Assembly: GCA_029572965.1 (NCBI GenBank) | Contig: JAKPQD010000383.1 | Span: 124,001 to 188,000, forward strand | Reading direction: 5' to 3' | Length of the DNA: 64,000 bases | Source: Bacteroidota bacterium | Lineage (GTDB): Bacteria; Bacteroidota; Bacteroidia; Bacteroidales; DTGW01 | Shown here: positions 57,756 to 64,000 of the stretch, piece after piece | Layout of the letters: the number at the start of each line of letters is the position of its first letter | How positions within the stretch are numbered: the stretch's first letter is position 1 | The notes under the pieces: model-generated | Databases searched by the model: none | Seen by the model: the letters and a program-made list of their open reading frames with translations, nothing else | What the model was told of the DNA's origin: nothing | Translations under genes and position numbers: made by a program

Positions 57756-59533
57756 TAGAAATTAATTTTGTTCGGATAAAAAAATTGTTGATAATCAAAC
57801 TGGGCTTATTGGCAGCTCTTTTATCAACACAACTTAATGGCATTGGCCAGGCAACAGCAAACAAAAACATTATCGGTACATACTCCAAGCCCGACTGCCC
57901 TGAATGGGTCAATAACGCAGTATTCTATCAAATATACCCTCAAACATATTACGACTCTAATGGTGATGGCATAGGCGACTTGCAAGGTATCATCCAAAAG
58001 CTTGATTATATCAAAAGTTTGGGAGTTGACGCAATATGGATCAACCCATTTTTCGAATCCCCATTTTGTGATGCAGGCTATGACATATCTGACTATTACA
58101 AAGTAGCCCCCCGATATGGCACCAACGAAGATGCCAAACGCCTTTTCGACGAAGCCCACAAAAGAGGGCTGAAGATCCTTTTCGATTTCGTGGCCAGCTA
58201 TACCTCTATGGAACACCCATGGTTTAAAGCCTCTGCCAGACAAGACACCAACAAATATACCAATTGGTACATCTGGTCAGACAACGTATGGATGAACCCT
58301 CCTAAAGAATACCTCGATGCCTTTATAAAAGGCTATGGTACCCGCAATGGACAATACATGCGCAACTTCTATTATTGCCAACCTGCGCTGAACTACGGTT
58401 TTGCCTTGCCCGACACCAATTACAAATGGCAACTTACCATCAATCACCCCGATGTACTGAGCTTACGCGAAGAAATGAAAAATGTAGTACGTTTTTGGAT
58501 GAACATGGGCGCTGACGGGTTCAGGGCCGACATGGCAGGGGCTATGGTAAAATCTGCCAATGTTGACGGAAATCCGCAGTTTTTCAACACTCACGAAGAT
58601 GGCACAAAAAAGTTTTGGCAAGAAATACGCCAAATCTTGAAAAAAGATTACCCTGAAGCCTTTATGGTAGCCGAATGGTCATACCCTATTGCAGCTCTCG
58701 ACGGTTGCTTCCATGCCGACTTTTTCCACTGGTTTGATGGCTATAACGACCTTTTCCAGAAAGAAAGCTGGCGTATCCTCAACGGATATTCGCAAGGACA
58801 CAGCTACTTTGACATTGAAGGCAAAGGCAACATCACCCATTTTCTCGAAAAATACATGGAGCAATACAATGCCACCAAAGGCAAAGGATATATCAGCCTG
58901 CCACTTGGCAACCACGACAATGCACGCCTTGGCAACAAACGTAGCGATGACGACCTCGAAATTATTTATGCCTTTGGGCTCACTATGCCCGGAGTACCCT
59001 TTATCTATTATGGCAACGAAATAGGTATGCGCCAACTTCCCGTTACCTGGCCACAAGTAGAAGGTGCATATCGGCCACGGAACGGAGCTCGTACCCCAAT
59101 GCAATGGAATAACAACAAAAACCTCGGCTTTTCTACAGCCGAAGCCAATAAGTTATATCTGCCCGTGGACACCGCAACAAATGCCCCAAATGTTGAAGCT
59201 CAGGATAAAAACCCAAATTCATTATTGAACCGTACGCGTAACCTGATAAAACTGAAGAAGTCAGAACCAGCACTTGCCAATTATGCCGAATTTATCCCTT
59301 TGTACGCTAAAGAAAACACCTATCCGTTTATCTATGCAAGAGCTAAAGACAAAGACGTAGTTTTGGTAATGCTCAACCCCTCTGGCAAAGAGGTTACAGC
59401 TGAGTTTGACCTCAACATAAAATATGCAAAAACTGTTGTTTTGGCTGGCAAAACTCTTAAGCTCAAGAAAAACGGACAAAAAGTGTCTGTAACTATGCCC
59501 GGACAAAGCTATTCTATTGTAAAACTGCAATAA
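57680..59533 (+). CDS. GH13 alpha-amylase family enzyme, secreted
   Basis: This is a 617-residue GH13 enzyme. Catalytic residues (numbered from 57680) are Asp284 in GADGFRADMAG, Glu332 in MVAEWSYP and Asp413 in GNHDNARL. Region I reads FDFVASYTSMEHPWF, with Ser-Tyr where most family members have Asn-His. The enzyme hydrolyses or transfers alpha-glucosidic bonds. A hydrophobic signal (KKLLIIKLGLLAALLSTQL) begins at about residue 34, preceded by residues encoded by intergenic repeat C. The real start is therefore more likely a TTG near 57785-57788. It appears monocistronic with its own terminator. Confidence 0.9.
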   Translation: MKRACLEVNNNTHEYRLVGTSCIRPLEINFVRIKKLLIIKLGLLAALLSTQLNGIGQATANKNIIGTYSKPDCPEWVNNAVFYQIYPQTYYDSNGDGIGDLQGIIQKLDYIKSLGVDAIWINPFFESPFCDAGYDISDYYKVAPRYGTNEDAKRLFDEAHKRGLKILFDFVASYTSMEHPWFKASARQDTNKYTNWYIWSDNVWMNPPKEYLDAFIKGYGTRNGQYMRNFYYCQPALNYGFALPDTNYKWQLTINHPDVLSLREEMKNVVRFWMNMGADGFRADMAGAMVKSANVDGNPQFFNTHEDGTKKFWQEIRQILKKDYPEAFMVAEWSYPIAALDGCFHADFFHWFDGYNDLFQKESWRILNGYSQGHSYFDIEGKGNITHFLEKYMEQYNATKGKGYISLPLGNHDNARLGNKRSDDDLEIIYAFGLTMPGVPFIYYGNEIGMRQLPVTWPQVEGAYRPRNGARTPMQWNNNKNLGFSTAEANKLYLPVDTATNAPNVEAQDKNPNSLLNRTRNLIKLKKSEPALANYAEFIPLYAKENTYPFIYARAKDKDVVLVMLNPSGKEVTAEFDLNIKYAKTVVLAGKTLKLKKNGQKVSVTMPGQSYSIVKLQ

Positions 59534-59549
59534 ACTTTTTAGATAATTG

Positions 59550-59584
59550 AAAAGGTGGTTAAACAATTGTGCAACCACCTTTTT
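59550..59584 (+). terminator. terminator of the amylase gene
   Basis: AAAAGGTGGTT (59550-59560) pairs with AACCACCTTTT (59573-59583), followed by TCATTT. It begins 17 bases after the stop. Confidence 0.8.
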
Positions 59585-59649
59585 CATTTAAAATCAACAA
59601 TTTATATTTTCTTTCTTGATTCTTGACTCTAAAAATCTCTTAAAAAAAA

Positions 59650-59657
59650 TATCTTTG
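59650..59657 (+). promoter_or_regulatory. -7 promoter box (TATCTTTG) of the SiaC-like gene
   Basis: Exact TAnnTTTG match 22 bases before the start codon of the DUF1987 gene. Confidence 0.65.
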
Positions 59658-59679
59658 TATAAACATAAAAACTCAAACT

Positions 59680-60057
59680 ATGGAACCTTTACGACAAGAA
59701 AAAACCAAATCGACACCTGAAATCAATTTTGATAAATCGCAGGAAATATTTGAAATCAAAGGATGGTCAAAGCCTGAAAATACACTTGAGTTTTACGAAC
59801 CTGTATTAAGCTGGTTGACAGAATATTCTGCTCAACCCAATCCGAATACAGTTTTCAACTTTAATCTGGATTATTTCAATAGTTCCACTTCTAAAATTAT
59901 CCTTAATATTATCCGTGTCCTGGAAGCTATTCCCCAGAACGGCCAAAAGCTTGAAATAAACTGGTATTATAACGATGAAGACAACCTCGAAGCTGGCGAA
60001 GCTTACAAAAGCCTGACGGAAGTACCATTCAATTGTATTAAAACATCTGGTAACTAA
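59680..60057 (+). CDS. SiaC-like regulatory phosphoprotein (DUF1987)
   Basis: The 125-residue protein is a single DUF1987/SiaC domain: PEINFDKSQEIFEIKGWSKP, NTLEFYEPVLSWLTEYSAQP and NFNLDYFNSSTSKIILNIIR. The Ser-Ser-Thr cluster contains the residue phosphorylated in SiaC. In Pseudomonas SiaC is switched by the kinase SiaB and phosphatase SiaA and binds the diguanylate cyclase SiaD. Neither partner is present here, so it probably answers to proteins encoded elsewhere. It is independently transcribed. Confidence 0.9.
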   Translation: MEPLRQEKTKSTPEINFDKSQEIFEIKGWSKPENTLEFYEPVLSWLTEYSAQPNPNTVFNFNLDYFNSSTSKIILNIIRVLEAIPQNGQKLEINWYYNDEDNLEAGEAYKSLTEVPFNCIKTSGN

Positions 60058-60083
60058 TCAATTTTTATTAACTTTCAAATAAA

Positions 60084-60113
60084 TTCACCCTTTCTTTTGT
60101 CCGATTCGGATAC
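60084..60113 (+). promoter_or_regulatory. candidate LytTR-regulator box upstream of the LytS-type kinase gene
   Basis: TTCACCCTTTC followed by TTTTGTCCGATTCGG. It matches 62705-62734 at 23 of 30 positions. It ends about 33 bases before a TAATTTTG -7 box (60143-60150). The same spacing is seen at the second site, as expected for an activator site. Confidence 0.6.
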
Positions 60114-60142
60114 AAAAAACATTTTTGTGGCCGCACTTCATA

Positions 60143-60150
60143 TAATTTTG
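60143..60150 (+). promoter_or_regulatory. -7 promoter box (TAATTTTG) of the LytS/LytTR operon
   Basis: TAnnTTTG match 17 bases before the kinase start codon. Confidence 0.6.
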
Positions 60151-60167
60151 TAATACATTTATATTTT

Positions 60168-61208
60168 ATGAAGTCGAAGTATCCAGTCGGTAAATTGATC
60201 AGATTCAACTTTTGGCTCACAGCTTATTTCTTTTTGCTGGGATTTGTCACTACAATGGCCGGCGTTGGACTGAGCGGCCTGCACGAAGCTATTTCAAGGG
60301 CTTCGTTCGGGGCATTGCTTTTATCTCTAAATGCCTTTACAAACCTGGGCTTGTTATTAGCCTTTGAGCTGGATGTTATTGAAAATAAGAATAAACACAA
60401 AACAAGGTTTCTGGCAACCAGTATTATTCTTAACTCTATTATATACCTGACAGTAACTATATTAAATTCAATGGTATTTGGCCATAAGCTACATACATTT
60501 ACCATTATCATAACGGTTATCTTAAGTATATTGGTCAACATGCTTATCCTTGCTTTGCAAAACTTTATTGTACTACACGAAGCAAAGGCCAATGCCGATA
60601 TCGAAAATTCCAAACTCAGGGCAGCCAATGCTGATGCCGCCAACCAGCTTCTGCGACAGCAGATACACCCTCACTTTTTGTTCAATGCCCTTAATATCCT
60701 CAAGTCGCTTTACCGGGTGAATGCCAAGCTTGGCGAAGAATATTTAATCCGTCTGTCGGACTTTTTGCGGGCTGCAGTTTCAAACAACAACATAAAAATT
60801 ATACCTTTGAAAGAAGAACTTAAGCTTTGCCAAGATTATCTTGAGATGCAAAAAATAAGGTTCAATAATTCACTGGAATATTCAGTTTCAATTTCAACAG
60901 AAGCATTGAACAGCGGCTATGTACCTTCATTTTCAATACAACCCTTACTGGAAAATGCCATAAAACACAACGAACTTACCGAAGAATCACCTTTGCACAT
61001 TGACATTCTGCAAGAAGGCAATTGGGTAAAAATTGTAAATAACCTGAAACGCAAAAACACCAGCGAAACCTCTACAGGCAGTGGATTGATGAACCTTGCC
61101 GAACGATATAGGCTTCTTTCGGGCGAAGAACTTTTTATTGACGAAACTGACAAGACTTTTACGGTAAGTATTAAAATTTTAAAACAGGGAAATTCCCTGC
61201 AGAAATAG
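60168..61208 (+). CDS. LytS-type sensor histidine kinase
   Basis: The 346-residue protein has four N-terminal membrane helices (residues about 12-130), a short coiled coil and the His_kinase domain with QQIHPHFLFNALNIL (phospho-acceptor His169). The ATPase part contains IQPLLENAIKHNE and GSGLMNLAERYRLL. It lacks a recognisable extracellular sensor domain, so a membrane-derived signal is likely. It forms an operon with the LytTR regulator 32 bases downstream. Confidence 0.92.
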   Translation: MKSKYPVGKLIRFNFWLTAYFFLLGFVTTMAGVGLSGLHEAISRASFGALLLSLNAFTNLGLLLAFELDVIENKNKHKTRFLATSIILNSIIYLTVTILNSMVFGHKLHTFTIIITVILSILVNMLILALQNFIVLHEAKANADIENSKLRAANADAANQLLRQQIHPHFLFNALNILKSLYRVNAKLGEEYLIRLSDFLRAAVSNNNIKIIPLKEELKLCQDYLEMQKIRFNNSLEYSVSISTEALNSGYVPSFSIQPLLENAIKHNELTEESPLHIDILQEGNWVKIVNNLKRKNTSETSTGSGLMNLAERYRLLSGEELFIDETDKTFTVSIKILKQGNSLQK

Positions 61209-61240
61209 CTATTTCAGTCAAACAGAAAAACCAACGACCA

Positions 61241-61999
61241 ATGAAGATAGTTATTATAGAAGATGAAAAAATTACTGCTGACGACCTTGCCAGCACCATC
61301 ATGTCTATAGAGCCTACAGCCGAGATTGTAGCCATATTAAGCTCTGTAAAAAATGCTGTTGCCTATTTTCAAAAGGCCGAAAGTCCCGATTTGATTTTTA
61401 GCGACGTACAACTGGGTGATGGCCTGAGTTTTGAAATTTTCAAAGCTGTAAATGTTTCTGCACCCATCATTTTCTGCACAGCTTATGACGAATATGCTTT
61501 GAACGCCTTTAAAACCAATAGTATTGACTATATTTTAAAACCTTCGACAACCATCTCCATATCTGAAGCCCTCGATAAATACCGAAACCTGAAGCAATCT
61601 TTCTCAAACCAGGAAAGGCAGTATAAAACTATTATAGAAGCCCTTTTGCACCAGGCAACGCCCAAATCTAATGCCATACTGGTACATTACAAAGACAAGA
61701 TAATGCCGGTCAAGACAGAAGATATAGCGCTGTTTTATATCGAAAATGAAATTACTTATCTCCTTACTTTCGAAAACAAAAACTATTGTATCAACAAAAA
61801 TCTGGAAGAGCTCGAAGATATTTGTGGCAGCCTGTTTTTTAGGGCAAACCGGCAATGTCTTGTCAACCGAAAGGCTGTCATTGACGCTTCTCATTATTTT
61901 TCTCGGAAACTATCCGTCAACATTTCTGTACCTTTTCAGGAAAAAATCCTGGTGAGCAAAGAAAAATCGCCAGCTTTTCTGAAATGGCTGGAACTGTAA
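61241..61999 (+). CDS. LytTR-family response regulator
   Basis: The 252-residue protein has an N-terminal receiver (residues 1-120) with Asp55 in LIFSDVQLGDGLSFEI, Thr/Ser in IIFCTAYDEYAL and Lys in DYILKP. A C-terminal LytTR DNA-binding domain follows (about 145-250) with ILVHYKDKIMPVKTEDIALF, RQCLVNRKAVID and the end region VPFQEKILVSKEKSPAF. LytTR proteins bind short motifs upstream of promoters. It probably activates its own operon and the tolC-like gene through the shared motif at 60084 and 62705. Confidence 0.93.
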   Translation: MKIVIIEDEKITADDLASTIMSIEPTAEIVAILSSVKNAVAYFQKAESPDLIFSDVQLGDGLSFEIFKAVNVSAPIIFCTAYDEYALNAFKTNSIDYILKPSTTISISEALDKYRNLKQSFSNQERQYKTIIEALLHQATPKSNAILVHYKDKIMPVKTEDIALFYIENEITYLLTFENKNYCINKNLEELEDICGSLFFRANRQCLVNRKAVIDASHYFSRKLSVNISVPFQEKILVSKEKSPAFLKWLEL

Positions 62000-62040
62000 A
62001 CAATTAACAATGAATAGTGAACAATGAATAATAAAATTAA
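62000..62040. repeat. AACAATGAATAGTGAACAATGAATAAT-type repeat
   Basis: Short direct units (ACAATGAATAGTGAACAATG, then AATAATAAAATT) directly after the LytTR gene. An inverted set (TTATTCACTTTTCATTATTC) lies at 62668-62702 on the other side of the four-helix gene. Confidence 0.55.
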
Positions 62041-62192
62041 ATACTTTGATGTATTAATTTTATTGATGTACATAACGTAATTCGTTTTTAATTTTGAAAC
62101 AAACCCTATTCTTAGATTCAATAAACTTGATTTTTTATTGCACTTTAATACTTATATTTGAATTATTCTGGACAATTTAATAAAAGTCAAAT

Positions 62193-62570
62193 ATGAGTAA
62201 TGAACTTCCTAAAAAAGAAAATATACTGAGGGAGAAAAGTTATGCTTTTGCCATACGAATAGTAAAATTAGCACAACACTTAAACAACGAAAAGCATGAA
62301 CACATTATTAGCAACCAAATCCTTCGAAGTGGAACTGCTATAGGAGCTTTAGTGCGAGAAAGCGAGTTTGGCCAAAGTAAAGCCGATTTTATCAGTAAAT
62401 TAAGCATTGCTCTTAAAGAAGCCAACGAAACTGACTATTGGCTTTCGTTATTAAAAGATTCATCATACCTATCAGAAAACGAATTCAACAGCATTTCTCC
62501 TGAATGCACAGAACTTATAAAACTGCTAATATCCTCCATCAACACCGCAAAAAACAACAATAAAAAATGA
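62193..62570 (+). CDS. four-helix-bundle protein (S23/bIVP family), copy 2
   Basis: The 125-residue protein has the same family signature as 48185-48532: ISNQILRSGTAIGALVRESE and QSKADFISKLSIALKEANET-DYWL. The function is unknown. It lies between the LytTR gene and the tolC-like gene, with AT-rich repeats on both sides. It is not needed for either neighbour's function, so it looks like an insertion. Confidence 0.9.
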   Translation: MSNELPKKENILREKSYAFAIRIVKLAQHLNNEKHEHIISNQILRSGTAIGALVRESEFGQSKADFISKLSIALKEANETDYWLSLLKDSSYLSENEFNSISPECTELIKLLISSINTAKNNNKK

Positions 62571-62639
62571 ACAGAGAACATTGAATAATAATGTGACGTA
62601 ACCACTAATTGTAAGGAGTTGAGCAGTATTTAACAAATT

Positions 62640-62702
62640 CCATAAAGAACTTTAATAAAGCAAATTATTCACTTTTCATTATTCACTTTTCATTATTCAT
62701 TT
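62640..62702. repeat. TTATTCACTTTTCATTATTC direct repeats
   Basis: At least two nearly identical tandem units, ATTATTCACTTTTC twice and a final ATTATTCATTTATTT, precede the tolC-like promoter region. They are inverted relatives of the units at 62000-62040. Confidence 0.6.
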
Positions 62703-62704
62703 AT

Positions 62705-62734
62705 TTCACCTTCCCTTTTGTCCGTTTCGGTATC
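62705..62734 (+). promoter_or_regulatory. candidate LytTR-regulator box upstream of the tolC-like gene
   Basis: TTCACCTTCCC followed by TTTTGTCCGTTTCGG, the counterpart of 60084-60113. A -7-like GAACTTTG lies at 62765-62772, 34 bases after the TTCGG end of the motif, against 33 in the other promoter. Confidence 0.6.
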
Positions 62735-62821
62735 TAATCCATTTTACCTCATTTAATAACAACGGAACTTTGCTTCGTAATTGGAAAAATAGTCCAAACG
62801 AAATTTTAAGAAGCAAAGAAT

Positions 62822-64000
62822 ATGGAAATCAGGTTAAAAGTATTAGCAACATTTCTTTTCGGGGCAGTATTGGCAGGAAGCTTTCAGGCTTCGGGACAAA
62901 CCAAACTGAACGACATCATCAGCTATGCACTCGAACATAGCCGCGAAGTAAAAAAAGCCAACTATCAAATAGAAGAGGCTAAATATGCAAAACGAGAAGC
63001 TATAGGACATGGATTGCCACAAGTAGAAGCATCTACCAGTTATAGCAAGATGATACTGCCCGAAATAGGCATTTCGAATGAAGCAAGCCAGCAAATTGCA
63101 GGAATGGCAAATCTTTTAATTAACGAGAGTGTTACAGCAGAGCAAAGACAACAGATTACAAACAGCATATCAGGCATGCTCAACCAGCTCAACAACCTCG
63201 ATGCTTTATATACCGCCAGTGCCGGTATTCAGGTAACACAGCTTATCTATAGCCAGGCATACTGGGTAGGCCTAAAAACAGCAAAAAAAGCCGAAGAACT
63301 TTATTCGATTTTGAAAACAAAAAGCGAGGAAGATTTAATTGCTGAAGTGGCAACAGGTTATTATCAGGCAGGTTCGCTAATGTTACAATTGCAAACAGTA
63401 GATAAATCGCTCAACAACCTCAAAGAAATTCACCGTATGGTAGAATTGAGCTATCAAAACGATATGGTTAAAGAAAGCCAGGTGAACCGCCTTAAGGTTA
63501 CTATTTCAAACCTTGAAGTGACAAAGCAAACCGTCCAAAATGGAATAACAATACAGCTAAACTACCTGAAAGCTTTAGCCGGTATGCCTGAAGATACTGC
63601 ATTGACTATAGATACAACAAGCTTAATCAATGATTTTATCAATAATGGACATAGTTTTGATTTTAATGCTGAGAATGTCCCTGATTATCAAGCCTTGATA
63701 AAACAAAACGAAGTATATGAACAACAAGTCAGGCTTTCAAAAGCAAAATATTATCCAACCCTTGCTGCTTTTGCAAAAATTAGCTATTCCTCGTATAATA
63801 CCGAGATGGAAATTAAAAAGTTTTCAAACACAAACACATTTGGTCTTAGCCTGACCATGCCAATCTTTGCTTCAGGTTCAGATTATGCCAAAGTAAAACA
63901 GGCAAAATTGAAGCAAGCCCAGTTGCAGCAAGATATTTTGAAAACTAAAGATTTGCTGACAGTCAGTTACAACAATGCCTTTCTTGAATATCAGACTTCA
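62822..64000 (+). CDS. TolC-family outer-membrane efflux protein (cut by window end)
   Basis: The frame is open from ATG 62822 to the window end (393 codons). The protein starts with a signal peptide (MEIRLKVLATFLFGAVLAGS, cleavage near ASGQ). Helical and strand repeats of the TolC family follow, such as LNDIISYALEHSREVKKANY, GHGLPQVEASTSYSKM, VATGYYQAGSLMLQLQTVDK, and in the second half YYPTLAAFAKISYSSYNTEM and GLSLTMPIFASG. It should form the outer-membrane channel of a tripartite pump, with the adaptor and RND genes probably just beyond the window. Its promoter shares a motif with the LytS/LytTR promoter. Confidence 0.92.
   Translation, partial: MEIRLKVLATFLFGAVLAGSFQASGQTKLNDIISYALEHSREVKKANYQIEEAKYAKREAIGHGLPQVEASTSYSKMILPEIGISNEASQQIAGMANLLINESVTAEQRQQITNSISGMLNQLNNLDALYTASAGIQVTQLIYSQAYWVGLKTAKKAEELYSILKTKSEEDLIAEVATGYYQAGSLMLQLQTVDKSLNNLKEIHRMVELSYQNDMVKESQVNRLKVTISNLEVTKQTVQNGITIQLNYLKALAGMPEDTALTIDTTSLINDFINNGHSFDFNAENVPDYQALIKQNEVYEQQVRLSKAKYYPTLAAFAKISYSSYNTEMEIKKFSNTNTFGLSLTMPIFASGSDYAKVKQAKLKQAQLQQDILKTKDLLTVSYNNAFLEYQTS

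Noticed and set aside
1-64000. tRNA, rRNA or tmRNA genes
   Set aside because: I saw no cloverleaf with a GGTTCGA-type T arm or rRNA-like stretch in the gaps; a covariance scan would be needed to be certain.

Overview
The window looks like a chromosomal segment of a Bacteroidota (Bacteroidetes) bacterium, most likely in or near the Bacteroidales. The signs are a large surface protein with a type IX secretion (Por) sorting tail, -7 promoter boxes of the TAnnTTTG type in place of Shine-Dalgarno-led starts, a fused FeoA-FeoB, YfiR/LytTR signalling, and intergenic repeat families typical of the phylum. No tRNA, rRNA, CRISPR, phage or transposase gene is visible. From about 20.5 kb onward every gene is on the + strand.

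Layout. 0-10 kb: the tail of an unknown gene, ybaK, two small hypotheticals, a 1144-residue surface protein flanked by about 235-bp inverted repeats, an esterase, and hrpB. 10-20.5 kb: arfB, then an iron block (small cation transporter, FeoB-associated Cys-rich protein, FeoAB fusion, porin, LuxR/hemerythrin pair, ferritin, YbaN, Fur) interrupted by an AAA/DUF4143 ATPase. 20.5-32 kb: a thiol and metalloid block. It has a Cys-rich MarR regulator with cysteine synthase, MATE pump and bifunctional glutathione synthase. An ArsR-controlled arsE/F/G-like set, an ArsP-type permease, a DUF2798 protein, a P5C-reductase-like enzyme, a porin, a DGC-type zinc-binding protein and a thioredoxin follow.

32-43 kb is a fluoride-stress island. 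A fluoride riboswitch precedes crcB, DUF190, a CPA2 antiporter, UspA, a CYTH protein, an Hsp70-like protein, a HAD protein and two adjacent MutS-like ATPases. Enolase, the classical fluoride-sensitive enzyme, follows. A second fluoride riboswitch with the same -7 box then precedes an MFS transporter. 43.2-47.2 kb: a tight operon of two PAP2 phosphatases, TauE/SafE, a half-size EamA protein and a dynamin-like GTPase. 47.2-49.7 kb: a second arsenic operon (arsR, arsC, a four-helix-bundle gene, acr3).

49.8-57.5 kb encodes a probable envelope-to-cytoplasm relay: TonB-dependent receptor, YfiR-like periplasmic protein, CHASE8-HAMP-PAS histidine kinase, response regulator and hybrid kinase. 57.7-64 kb: a GH13 amylase, a SiaC-like protein, a LytS/LytTR pair, a second four-helix-bundle gene and the start of a TolC-type efflux gene. 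The LytS and TolC promoters share a matching motif at the same distance from the -7 box, which suggests that the LytTR regulator controls both.

Functions come from reading the sequence and from recalled family knowledge. No database search was run.
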